This document shows positions 1 to 8,652 of a DNA stretch of 35,279 nucleotides, one piece after another. The DNA comes from CAZTTH01 sp964615975. Its GTDB lineage: Bacteria; Verrucomicrobiota; Lentisphaeria; JABSQK01; JAJFLO01. The notes beneath the pieces were generated by a model, which was given only the letters and a program-made list of their open reading frames with translations, was not told where the DNA came from and made no database searches. The stretch spans positions 1 to 35,279 of the forward strand of contig CAZTTH010000036.1 in assembly GCA_964615975.1 (NCBI GenBank), given 5' to 3'. The position numbers were made by a program, and so were the translations under genes. How positions within the stretch are numbered: position 1 is the first letter of the stretch; each line of letters opens with the position of its first letter.

Positions 1-2
1 TA

Positions 3-179
3 CCTTTTATCATCGAGATTGCGAAAAACGATCATCTCATAATTTTGGGAGTAGAAGTACGTAGTAAGCCACGATTAGTGGCGTTCTTAGGCGTGCATGC
101 ATTGTTGCTCACGGCACTGATCGTGCCTTACTACCAACTACTGTTCAATATTGAATTTTCGAAAACTCGAAGACGATGA
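3..179 (+). CDS. C-terminal fragment of an unknown membrane protein (5' truncated by window edge)
   Basis: An open frame runs from the window edge to a TGA at 177-179, giving 58 residues. It contains one clear hydrophobic segment (about residues 31-48, rich in Leu, Ala, Val and Ile, followed by Pro-Tyr-Tyr) and ends in a basic tail, Lys-Thr-Arg-Arg-Arg, which suggests a membrane-anchored C-terminus. I do not recognise the family. It lies 33 bp upstream of the alpha-E gene on the same strand, so it may be the first gene of the same operon. Only the end is visible, so the function cannot be judged. The frame is confidently open to the edge, but coding status is inferred from this continuity and the operon-like spacing. 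Confidence 0.45.
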   Translation, partial: PFIIEIAKNDHLIILGVEVRSKPRLVAFLGVHALLLTALIVPYYQLLFNIEFSKTRRR

Positions 180-212
180 GTATAATTTAAAACAATATCT
201 TTATTTAATACC

Positions 213-1157
213 ATGCTAAGTCGTGTCGCCAATGCAATCTACTGGATGAGCCGGTATATCGAGCGTGCAGAGAACATCGCCAGAATCATTGATGTCAACC
301 TTTATTTGAATCTGGATATGACTGCGGATATGGACAAACAATGGGATCCGCTGGTATGGATAACTGCGGATAATGAGTGGTTTAATGAGCATTATGGCAT
401 CGCAAATGAAGAGAATGTCATCCGTTTTCTGACTTACGATACCAATTACCATAATTCGATTATCAGTTGTCTGTACCAAGCGCGTGAGAACGCTCGGTCA
501 ATCCGAGAAATCATCACTTCGGATATGTGGGAACAGATCAATCGCACCTATTTGTTTATCAAGGACATGGTTGATCACAATACGATCCCTGAATCCGCAT
601 ATGATTTTTTTCGCCGTTTGCGCATGTCCTGTCATCTCTTTACTGGATTGATGGATGCGACCATGTCACGTGGAGAACAATGGCATTTCGCTCGCATGGG
701 TCAATTGCTGGAACGTGCTGACCAAACTACGCGCATTATTGATATCAAATACTTTCGCTTGTTGCCAACCGCTCAAGATATCGGCACCCCTTTGGATAAT
801 TCCCAATGGGCGGCGTTACTAAAATCAGCCAGTGCCCTGGATATGTATCGGCAGAAGATGCATCGAATCGATCATTATCAAGTCGCCAATTTTCTCATCT
901 TTGATCATGATTTTCCTCGTGCCATCTACTTTTGCCTGTTTAACGCGGAAATGTCTCTGCATGCAATTACTGGTGTGGATTTGATGAATGGCTCGAAAGC
1001 CGATGAACTCGAGATTTGTCGTCTGCGAGCGAAATTTGATCAATTAAATATCGATGCGATTCTTAACAACGGACTGCATCAATTTATTGATGATACCCAA
1101 CTTGCATTAATCAAAATTGGCAATGAAATTTACGAGACCTTTTTTTCGGTCCGGTAA
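213..1157 (+). CDS. Alpha-E domain protein (DUF403/COG2307)
   Basis: This 314-residue protein is a stand-alone alpha-E domain, an all-alpha family found almost only beside circularly permuted ATP-grasp enzymes and transglutaminase-like proteins. The family N-terminus is unmistakable: MLSRVANAIYWMSRYIERAE, with the Ser-Arg-x-Ala and Arg-Tyr-x-Glu-Arg-Ala-Glu pattern, so the ATG at 213 is the right start even though no clear Shine-Dalgarno is visible. The length matches the family norm of about 310. It leads a cluster of four genes ending at 8114. Known for the family: comparative genomics predicts a non-catalytic partner or scaffold role in peptide or amide synthesis. A second alpha-E domain is fused to the ATP-grasp protein at 4663-7239, so this locus carries two. 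The biochemical role remains undetermined. Confidence 0.93.
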   Translation: MLSRVANAIYWMSRYIERAENIARIIDVNLYLNLDMTADMDKQWDPLVWITADNEWFNEHYGIANEENVIRFLTYDTNYHNSIISCLYQARENARSIREIITSDMWEQINRTYLFIKDMVDHNTIPESAYDFFRRLRMSCHLFTGLMDATMSRGEQWHFARMGQLLERADQTTRIIDIKYFRLLPTAQDIGTPLDNSQWAALLKSASALDMYRQKMHRIDHYQVANFLIFDHDFPRAIYFCLFNAEMSLHAITGVDLMNGSKADELEICRLRAKFDQLNIDAILNNGLHQFIDDTQLALIKIGNEIYETFFSVR

Positions 1158-1235
1158 GCATGACGATATTGAGCGAGTATGTCCTTGTGGCAAACCGGTT
1201 ACATTTTACAACCTCGGCGATGAACTCTACCAACA

Positions 1236-4200
1236 ATGTCGATTTCCGTAGCTATCAATCATAAGACTCAGTATCATTACGACCGGCCGGTATCATTGTC
1301 ACCCCATATCTTCCGACTTCGTCCTGCGGTTCATTGCCGTACTCCCATTGAAGCATACTCACTGAAAATTGAACCCAAAACTCACTTTATCAACTGGCAG
1401 CAGGATCCCTTCGGCAATTATCAGGCCCGTGTAATCTTTCCCGAGCCGGCTTGGAAATTAGAAATCACGGTCGATGTAATTGCCAGAATGGTTATCATCA
1501 ATCCTTTTGATTTTTTTGTTGATGATTATGCCCGGGAATTTCCATTTGTATACGAGCCTTCCTTGGACCGCGAGCTGACATCCTATCTTGAACTGGATGA
1601 AAATAATGACCTGCTAAAAACTTGGTTGAGGAATCTTTCCACAGAAAAGCGCCAAACCATCGATTTTCTGGTCGAATTGAATCAGAAATTGAGTCGGGAC
1701 ATCAAGTATATCATCCGAATGGAACCCGGAGTTCAGGCTTGCCATGAGACTCTGCAACTGGCGCAAGGCTCCTGTCGGGACAGCGCCTGGTTATTGGTGC
1801 AAATCATGCGCCATCTGGGGTTGGCGGCACGATTCGTATCTGGTTATCTGATCCAACTTGTTGCTGACCAACCCGCTCTGGATGGTCCATCGGGAACAGA
1901 TCATGATTTCACCGATCTGCATGCCTGGGCGGAAGTGTACATTCCCGGCGCGGGCTGGATCGGGCTCGATCCCACTTCCGGTCTCTTTGCCGGTGAGGGC
2001 CATATCCCTCTGGCATGTACCCCTCATCCATCCCAAGCCGCACCGGTTACCGGGGCAACCGATCCATGCCAGTCAGAATTCAGCTTTTCAAATAGCATAA
2101 AACGGTTGCGTGAGAATCCGCGGGTCACCCGGCCATACACCGATTTTCAATGGGCGGAAATCGATGCACTGGGCAGGCAGGTCGATGACGACCTGACAGG
2201 TCTCGATGTCCGTCTGACGATGGGAGGGGAGCCCACCTTTATTTCGCTAGACGATATGGATGGTCCAGAATGGAATTTCACCGCTGACAGCCCGCGCAAA
2301 AAAGCATTGGCTAATGATTTGATTCGGCGGTTGCGGAACGCTTTTGCTCCCGGGAGTTTATTGTACTATGGACTCGGAAAATGGTATCCCGGCGAACCCC
2401 TGCCGCGCTGGCGGATGGCCTGCTATTGGCGCCAGGACGGAATTCCCTTATGGTCCCAGGATCATCTGCTGGCGGATTTTAATGAGGATTATGGATATGG
2501 CAATACCGAGGCGCGCTTGTTTTTAACGACTTTATGTGAAGCATTGTCTTTGCCTGTTATCAACATTCTTCCCGCCCACGAGGATACCTTTTATTATCTG
2601 TGGATGGAAGGAAATCTCCCTGTAAATATTGATCCTCTTAAGTTAAGCGACCAGGAACCCTTGGAACACCAATACCTAAGACATCTGCTGGAACAGGGGT
2701 TGGATGAACCAGTTGGCTATGTATTACCACTCAAACCTTGTCATCCCGGAACCGGTTGGCGCAGTTCACTATGGAGCTTTCGCCGACATCATTTGTTTCT
2801 CATCCCGGGGGGCTCACCACTCGGATTGAGGCTCCCACTTGATTCGATCCAATGGATACCACCGGAACAGCGGGAGCCTTTCTGCGAACAATCCATGATG
2901 CAGGATCTGCCCGCGCTAGCCACTGAATTTCCAGCTTCAATGATGGCAGTCACAACCCACTCTACTGTGGTTGAATCGCGGCCGAATGAAAGTGATCTTT
3001 CAAATGTGGTAAACAATGACTCTACAGATATCAGCACGCCAGGTATCGATGTTGTTAGAACCGCAATCAGTTGTCAAGCTCGTGATGGCAGGATATACCT
3101 GTTTTTGCCACCGGTAGAACGATTGGAACACTATCTGGAATTGCTCTCAGTGATAGAAAGAACCGCGATAAAAACCGGTTTGCCGATCGTCATTGAAGGC
3201 TACGCGCCGCCACTGGATTATCGCTTGAACAAGGTGCAGGTCACCCCTGATCCCGGAGTAATCGAAGTCAATATTCATCCGTCAACTAGTTGGGATGAGC
3301 TGGTACATAACACCACGACTTTATACGAACAGGCACGATTGGCACGTCTGGGCTGTGAAAAATTCATGGTCGACGGGAGGCATACTGGAACCGGGGGGGG
3401 CAATCACATCATTGTTGGCGGTCCGACTCCAGCTGACAGCCCATTTCTTCGTCGTCCTGATTTATTGCGAAGTTTAATTACTTTTTGGCAGCATCATCCC
3501 AGTTTATCCTATTTGTTTTCATCCATTTTTATCGGTCCAACCAGTCAGGCGCCACGTATTGATGAAGCGCGTGATGACAGTTTATATGAACTTGAAATTG
3601 CTTTTAGCCAAATGCCCGCCAATGCCAATGTATCTCCCTGGCTGGTGGATCGTTTACTGCGCAATCTTCTGGTTGACAGTACCGGCAACACCCACCGGGC
3701 GGAATTCTGCATCGACAAACTCTATTCACCTGATTCAGAATCCGGTCGACTGGGGCTGGTGGAATTACGCGCCTTCGAAATGACACCCCATCCCCGCATG
3801 AGTCTGGTACAGGCAGTGTTGGTACGTGCATTGATTGCGCACTTCTGGCGCCAGCCCTATCGAAAAAAATTGATCCGCTGGGGGACTGAACTTCATGATC
3901 GCTTCATGTTGCCCCACTATGTCTGGAATGACATCCGCGAAATTGTTGAATTTCTTAATCAAGCAGGCTATCCCGTGAAGCTGGATTGGTTTGAAGTTTT
4001 TCTGGAATTTCGTTTCCCCACGTATGGCGCTGTTAATATTCGCGATATGACCATTGATCTGCGGGCTGGCATTGAACCCTGGCATGTGCTCGGCGAGGAG
4101 GTAACCAGTTCCGGTACGGCGCGGTTTGTCGATTCGTCGATCGAACGATTGCAGATAAAAGTCTGTGGTTTAACTGACAAGCGCCATGTGGTTACCTGCA

Positions 4201-4631
4201 ATCGGTGTCGTTTGCCAATGCATGCCACCGGTGTGCATGGCGAGTATGTCACCGGAGTTCGGTACCGTGCCTGGAATCCCCCTAATGCACTGCATCCAAC
4301 CATCGGGATTCATTCTCCATTGGTTTTTGATATCGTCGACACTTGGAACGGACGGTCCCTGGGTGGTTGTGTATATCATGTGGCCCATCACGGTGGGCGC
4401 CACTATGAGACCCGCCCGGTGAACGCATATGAAGCTGAGGGCCGCCGCATTGCCCGGTTCTGGGATCATGGACATTCTGCTGGAACGATAGATATTCCTC
4501 CGGTAGCACCGCCGTTTGGTTATGTACAGAAAAAAGATGGTGGTGGAGACATCGTCTTCGTAACTCCGGAATTGCTGGAAGCTGAATTTCCCTATACATT
4601 GGATTTACGTCGCATTTCTAGTTCACCATAA
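1236..4631 (+). CDS. Transglutaminase-like / DUF2126 fusion protein
   Basis: A 1,131-residue cytosolic protein with no visible signal peptide. The N-terminal third is a transglutaminase-like fold: N-terminal beta region at about residues 1-90, then the papain-like triad Cys180 (GSCRDSAW), His229 (DLHAWAEV) and Asp245 (GLDPTSG). From about residue 325 (RLTMGGEPTFISLDD) to the end is the DUF2126/COG4196 region, including a GTGGGNH glycine loop. The fusion and length are the usual form of this family, which comparative genomics places with alpha-E and ATP-grasp proteins in predicted amide-ligation or peptide-processing clusters. The expected role is hydrolysis or transfer on peptide-like amides; the substrate is unknown. 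No Shine-Dalgarno is evident before the ATG, 78 bp after the alpha-E stop. An eight-G run at 3393-3400 lies in the frame. Confidence 0.93.
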   Translation: MSISVAINHKTQYHYDRPVSLSPHIFRLRPAVHCRTPIEAYSLKIEPKTHFINWQQDPFGNYQARVIFPEPAWKLEITVDVIARMVIINPFDFFVDDYAREFPFVYEPSLDRELTSYLELDENNDLLKTWLRNLSTEKRQTIDFLVELNQKLSRDIKYIIRMEPGVQACHETLQLAQGSCRDSAWLLVQIMRHLGLAARFVSGYLIQLVADQPALDGPSGTDHDFTDLHAWAEVYIPGAGWIGLDPTSGLFAGEGHIPLACTPHPSQAAPVTGATDPCQSEFSFSNSIKRLRENPRVTRPYTDFQWAEIDALGRQVDDDLTGLDVRLTMGGEPTFISLDDMDGPEWNFTADSPRKKALANDLIRRLRNAFAPGSLLYYGLGKWYPGEPLPRWRMACYWRQDGIPLWSQDHLLADFNEDYGYGNTEARLFLTTLCEALSLPVINILPAHEDTFYYLWMEGNLPVNIDPLKLSDQEPLEHQYLRHLLEQGLDEPVGYVLPLKPCHPGTGWRSSLWSFRRHHLFLIPGGSPLGLRLPLDSIQWIPPEQREPFCEQSMMQDLPALATEFPASMMAVTTHSTVVESRPNESDLSNVVNNDSTDISTPGIDVVRTAISCQARDGRIYLFLPPVERLEHYLELLSVIERTAIKTGLPIVIEGYAPPLDYRLNKVQVTPDPGVIEVNIHPSTSWDELVHNTTTLYEQARLARLGCEKFMVDGRHTGTGGGNHIIVGGPTPADSPFLRRPDLLRSLITFWQHHPSLSYLFSSIFIGPTSQAPRIDEARDDSLYELEIAFSQMPANANVSPWLVDRLLRNLLVDSTGNTHRAEFCIDKLYSPDSESGRLGLVELRAFEMTPHPRMSLVQAVLVRALIAHFWRQPYRKKLIRWGTELHDRFMLPHYVWNDIREIVEFLNQAGYPVKLDWFEVFLEFRFPTYGAVNIRDMTIDLRAGIEPWHVLGEEVTSSGTARFVDSSIERLQIKVCGLTDKRHVVTCNRCRLPMHATGVHGEYVTGVRYRAWNPPNALHPTIGIHSPLVFDIVDTWNGRSLGGCVYHVAHHGGRHYETRPVNAYEAEGRRIARFWDHGHSAGTIDIPPVAPPFGYVQKKDGGGDIVFVTPELLEAEFPYTLDLRRISSSP

Positions 4632-4662
4632 CTCTGATTATCACCATTTCATCAGGAGATTT

Positions 4663-7239
4663 ATGATAACGACAGATAAGCCTGAATCACAAACACAATT
4701 TCGGGATTTTCAATATCAAATAGACTCAGATATCTACGATGAAATGTGGGATGCCAATATCGCAGTACGTCCTCATTGGCAACCCATAATGAATAGTTTA
4801 AATTCGTTTTCTCCCCTGGAGCTTCAGCGTCGCGATTCAGAAGCACAGCGGTTGCTTCGCGAAAATGGGGTGACATTTAATGTGCATGGTGATATGCGTG
4901 CCGAGGTGCGACCCTGGCAGCTTGATTTGGCTCCATTGATCATCGCGGCTGATGAATGGGATTTTATCGAATCGGGACTAAAACAACGAGCGCTTTTATT
5001 GCGTTTGTTATTGGAAGATATTCATGGCAAGCAAATCCTTATCAAGGAAGGGTTGATCCCACCGGAATTGATTTATACCATCGGCGGCCTGATTCGTCCG
5101 TGTTTTGGTATTCAGTTGGATAAACAAAATGCCTTTATCCTGTATTCAGCGGATATCGCGCGGGGTGAAGATCAACAATGGTGGGTAATCAATGATTGGA
5201 CTCAGGCGCCTGTTGGAGTCGGTTATGCCTTGGAAAATCGCATCATCATGTCGCGCGTTTTGCCTGATATGTTCAAGGAATGTCATGTCCGGCGCTTGTC
5301 CCAATTCTTTCATGCCTTGAGAAATACTCTCGAAGCGGTGCGTATTGCCAAGGTAACCCATCCCCGCATCGTGGTATTGTCCGGAGGCATTCACGATCAA
5401 AGTCACTTTGAGAATTCTTATCTGGCCGCATATCTCGGTTATCCATTGGTATATGGTGATGACCTGACGGTTCGCGACGGCCATGTCATGATGAAATGCG
5501 TTGATAAATTAAAACAGGTCGATGTCATCTTGAGACGTATCGAGGATCGGATGTCGGACCCCTTGGAGCTTTTCCCGGATTCGTCCATTGGTGTCACTGG
5601 CTTGGTGGAAGCAGTTCGGCGCGGCAATGTCATGGTGGTTAATCCGCTTGGCAGCAGTGTTCTGGAGAATCCCGGTTTAATGGCATTTCTTCCGGGAATT
5701 TGCCAAAAGTTAATGGCTCAGGATCTCCTTCTTCCATCAGCGCGAACCTGGTGGTGTGGACAAGAAAAGGAATGTCAGTATGTCTTGGATAATCTGGAAA
5801 GACTAGTCATCAAACCGATTTATCGGCATGCGGATACCAAGGCTCAAATCGGCGCCCAGTTGGACTCCAGACATATCGCTGAGCTGCGGCACAAAATCAA
5901 GTCTCAACCCTACATGTATGTGGGCCAGGAGTTAATCCGATTTTCGACCTCGCCCTCGCTGCGTGAAGGAAAATTGGATCCGCGCCATACCATTCTGCGC
6001 ACCTTTCTCACTGCAAATGAAAATGATTTTTCCGTCATGCCCGGCGGATTAACCCTGAGCGCATCGCTGCGTGATCATCTCATTACAGATTATAAACAGG
6101 GAGGTATCACCAAGGATTGTTGGGTGCCTTGGAAAGATCCCGAGGAGCATATCACCATGTGGCATTCCAGCAGCCGCCTAAATGCTATAGCCGAATACTC
6201 AGTAATTTTAACCAGCCGGGTTGCTGAAGCCCTGTTTCAGGTTGGTCGGCTTGCCGAACGGATTGAGGGCTTGGCGCGGTTATGCCGTTGCACGCTCAAG
6301 TACTACCATGAAATCGGCTCTATCGGCTTGCAAACGGATAAGGAATTAATGCGAATATTGATCGCTACATTGAATGGTGTGATCCATCCCGATATTAGCG
6401 CCATCAAAAAGAAAAAAAAATCATCAAACAACGATTGGGAGTCGCAACTACACTCCATGATCTTTGATAGCGAACAACCCGGGAGCATACGTGCCATGAT
6501 TTCAATGTTGATCGAAACCGCTTATACCATTCGCGAGCGGTGGTCGCATGATACCTGGCGCATCATCGCTTCATTTAATGATCGCTGGGATCGGATCTCC
6601 TCCACTCAGAAAGTGAATGCCAATAGTTTATTACGGATTCTTGATCGCCTGATCTATGATTTAACCGCGTTATCAGGATTGAATATGGAAAGCATGACCA
6701 GGGAGTTGGGGTGGATTTTTCTCGACATCGGCCGCCGTCGTGAGCGCGCTTCATTATTGATCGAGGTTCTGAATAAAACCATTGTCCCCCAGCATCAACC
6801 GATAATCGAGAATCAAATTTTGGAAGCCATCTTAAGAGCGATGGAAAGTCAGATAACCTATCGTCGACGGTATCGCTCACAAATGCAATTGCAGCCTGTG
6901 CTTGAATTGCTCCTTTTAGATGAAACCAATCCCCGTTCCCTGGTCTACCAGTTCAATCGTTTAGCTGAACATATCGCCATCTTACCGAAGGAAAAACAAC
7001 ATTTTCGTCTGAGTCAAATCGAACAGAAAATTCTTGAAGCAGCGACCTTTTTACGAATCATCAGTCTACCCCAATTGGCGGTTGCCGATGGAGAATTGGG
7101 CTGTCACCCTGAATTATATCGCACTCTTTCCCATCTGGCAAAATTACTCGACGAATCGGTAGATTTATTAACCAATCAATATTTTGCGCATATCAAGCTG
7201 CCCCAACAACTTGTTCCGGTAAGAGCGGAATTTTCCTGA
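4663..7239 (+). CDS. Circularly permuted ATP-grasp protein fused to an alpha-E domain
   Basis: An 858-residue two-part protein. Residues about 40-490 match the circularly permuted type-2 ATP-grasp family (COG2308, DUF404/DUF407), with landmarks VVLSGGIHDQSHFEN, GDDLTVRDG and VNPLGSSVLENPG. From about residue 495 to the end is an alpha-E domain starting WHSSSRLNAIAEYSVILTSR with RLAERIEGLARL. In many genomes these two are separate genes; here they are one chain while a stand-alone alpha-E gene is kept at 213. ATP-grasp enzymes activate a carboxylate as an acyl phosphate and join it to an amine, so this is the likely ligase of the cluster. An AGGAG motif sits five bases before the ATG. The stop overlaps the next gene by one base (TGATG). 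A run of nine A at 6412-6420 gives a poly-Lys stretch inside the alpha-E part. Confidence 0.93.
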   Translation: MITTDKPESQTQFRDFQYQIDSDIYDEMWDANIAVRPHWQPIMNSLNSFSPLELQRRDSEAQRLLRENGVTFNVHGDMRAEVRPWQLDLAPLIIAADEWDFIESGLKQRALLLRLLLEDIHGKQILIKEGLIPPELIYTIGGLIRPCFGIQLDKQNAFILYSADIARGEDQQWWVINDWTQAPVGVGYALENRIIMSRVLPDMFKECHVRRLSQFFHALRNTLEAVRIAKVTHPRIVVLSGGIHDQSHFENSYLAAYLGYPLVYGDDLTVRDGHVMMKCVDKLKQVDVILRRIEDRMSDPLELFPDSSIGVTGLVEAVRRGNVMVVNPLGSSVLENPGLMAFLPGICQKLMAQDLLLPSARTWWCGQEKECQYVLDNLERLVIKPIYRHADTKAQIGAQLDSRHIAELRHKIKSQPYMYVGQELIRFSTSPSLREGKLDPRHTILRTFLTANENDFSVMPGGLTLSASLRDHLITDYKQGGITKDCWVPWKDPEEHITMWHSSSRLNAIAEYSVILTSRVAEALFQVGRLAERIEGLARLCRCTLKYYHEIGSIGLQTDKELMRILIATLNGVIHPDISAIKKKKKSSNNDWESQLHSMIFDSEQPGSIRAMISMLIETAYTIRERWSHDTWRIIASFNDRWDRISSTQKVNANSLLRILDRLIYDLTALSGLNMESMTRELGWIFLDIGRRRERASLLIEVLNKTIVPQHQPIIENQILEAILRAMESQITYRRRYRSQMQLQPVLELLLLDETNPRSLVYQFNRLAEHIAILPKEKQHFRLSQIEQKILEAATFLRIISLPQLAVADGELGCHPELYRTLSHLAKLLDESVDLLTNQYFAHIKLPQQLVPVRAEFS

Positions 7240-8114
7240 TGCAATTCAAGGTCATCCATCTCACCAAGTATGCTTATAATAAACCGGTGCAATTGAGTTA
7301 TAACGAAACTCGCTTGACTCCGCGCACTTTTTTCGGTCAAACCTGTTTATCATCTCACCTGCATATACACCCTCATCCGGATGAAACCCGGAAGCGTACA
7401 GATATCTATGGCAACACAGTGTATTACTTTGCGGTCCATCATTATCATAATGAGTTATCGGTAAAGTCCATTAGTGAAGTAGATTTGCATTTGCAAACTT
7501 TGGATAACCAGCCTGCACTCTCGGAAAGCTGGGAAATTACGGCTCAGAAAATGATTGCTGACCATCAGGAGGAGAATTTGTTTGCGCGACAATTCACACT
7601 CAATTCACCCCATGTCCCGATCACCCATGAATTAATCGATTATGCCCGACCTTCATTCTCTAAAAACCGTCCCATTTTGGCGGCAGCCAGAGATATTATG
7701 AATCGCATTTACCATGACTTTAAATTTGTCAACGGGGTTACACATGTCGCAACTTCACTCTCAGAATTATTGCAAGAACGATGTGGAGTATGTCAGGATT
7801 TTGCCCATCTGGCGATCGGTTGCCTGCGCGCGATGGGGTTGGCAGCTCGTTATGTCAGTGGCTATCTCGAGACCCTGCCGCCGCCGGGAAAAGTCAAATT
7901 GATTGGCGCTGATGCATCCCATGCCTGGGTGTCGTTATTCATCCCCGATTATGGTTGGATTGACTTCGATCCCACCAATAATATTCTGCCGGTTGATTCT
8001 CATATCACCCTTGCCTGGGGCCGCGATTTTTCGGATGTCACCCCGTTGAAAGGAGTGATTTACGGTGGCGGCAATACGACCCTGACTGTCGCCGTTGATG
8101 TCAATCGTTTGTAA
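7239..8114 (+). CDS. Transglutaminase-like cysteine peptidase family protein (COG1305)
   Basis: This 291-residue protein has the bacterial transglutaminase-like layout: an N-terminal beta region (residues 1-90, starting MQFKVIHLTKYAY) followed by the catalytic core. The triad is visible as Cys185 (GVCQDFAH), His228 (ADASHAWVSL) and Asp244 (IDFDPTNN). Family length is about 270-300, so it is complete. The ATG overlaps the upstream ligase stop codon by one base, which implies translational coupling and a shared pathway. It is the second transglutaminase-like protein of the cluster; the other is fused to DUF2126. Such proteins in alpha-E/ATP-grasp clusters are predicted amidases or peptidases that cut or transfer the ligase product. 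Its 3' end overlaps the converging minus-strand ORF by 14 bp. Confidence 0.93.
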   Translation: MQFKVIHLTKYAYNKPVQLSYNETRLTPRTFFGQTCLSSHLHIHPHPDETRKRTDIYGNTVYYFAVHHYHNELSVKSISEVDLHLQTLDNQPALSESWEITAQKMIADHQEENLFARQFTLNSPHVPITHELIDYARPSFSKNRPILAAARDIMNRIYHDFKFVNGVTHVATSLSELLQERCGVCQDFAHLAIGCLRAMGLAARYVSGYLETLPPPGKVKLIGADASHAWVSLFIPDYGWIDFDPTNNILPVDSHITLAWGRDFSDVTPLKGVIYGGGNTTLTVAVDVNRL

Positions 8115-8442
8115 ACCCGTTGCCCATGCCGCCCCTGCCCAAAAAATCATAAACCGGATAGGAGCCGATCTTTGCGGGAATATCGGGGATTTTCATCGAT
8201 TTGGGGGCGGTGGGGTCGCGGGGTTTTTTCTCGGATATTTTGGTGGGACGGCCTTCCATGAATTTATGATGGTGATGAGCTTCATCAACGGTGAGATCAA
8301 CATCGGAAGATATCTCCATTTCCTGATGGGGAATCGTGGTCGCATTGTCGCCCAAATCCTGATTCAACCATTTCTTGATGGTATGGTCGGATGCTTTTTT
8401 GGTGATTCTTCTGGCATCTTCATCATTCATATTGGTACTCAT
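8101..8442 (-). CDS. Small hypothetical protein ending in a protein-kinase-like glycine loop
   Basis: A 113-residue ORF convergent with the preceding transglutaminase gene, overlapping its end by 14 bp. The N-terminal two thirds are charged and low in complexity (HHHH stretch, EKKPRDPTAPK) with no family I recognise. The last residues, IGSYPVYDFLGRGGMG, look strikingly like the start of a bacterial Hanks-type kinase domain (pattern IGxYxIxxxLGRGGMGxVY). The protein then stops after only seven more residues, before any lysine or catalytic loop. It could be the stump of a kinase gene cut by recombination at the transglutaminase border, or a real small protein with a chance glycine motif. No clear Shine-Dalgarno is seen at 8442; a second ATG lies four codons on. 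An overlapping plus-strand frame is less plausible. Confidence 0.5.
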   Translation of the reverse strand: MSTNMNDEDARRITKKASDHTIKKWLNQDLGDNATTIPHQEMEISSDVDLTVDEAHHHHKFMEGRPTKISEKKPRDPTAPKSMKIPDIPAKIGSYPVYDFLGRGGMGNGFTND

Positions 8443-8518
8443 AAATTTATAAGGATTATGTTTTAACGTTGTTTATTACGTATTCGTTGGGTGCGACTAT
8501 TTCTTATGCCAGTCCGGA

Positions 8519-8547
8519 TTGAAAAACATTTTCGCTCATTATATTAT
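8519..8547 (+). promoter_or_regulatory. Predicted sigma70-type promoter for sucCD
   Basis: A TTGAAA (8519-8524) and a TATTAT (8542-8547) are separated by exactly 17 bases, close to the housekeeping consensus. This predicts a start near 8554 and a leader of about 100 bases before sucC. The region 8443-8652 holds no other gene. Confidence 0.5.
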
Positions 8548-8652
8548 CCGAACTCTTTTCGAAGACAACTAGTGTTAAGATTTACCAAATGAAATTGGCT
8601 ATATCAGCATCGTGATGGGGTAATTAACTGACAATTGACATGGAGGCAGACA

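Noticed and set aside
1160..1264. Short plus-strand ORF of about 34 codons between the alpha-E and transglutaminase-DUF2126 genes
   Set aside because: It has no ribosome site, no recognisable motif, and overlaps the well-supported start of the downstream gene.
8095..8466. Plus-strand ORF of 123 codons overlapping the small minus-strand ORF
   Set aside because: Its product is rich in Phe, Gly, Ile and Met in the manner of an antisense frame, starts inside the transglutaminase gene end, and has no recognisable motif; the minus-strand frame has a more natural composition and a kinase-like loop.
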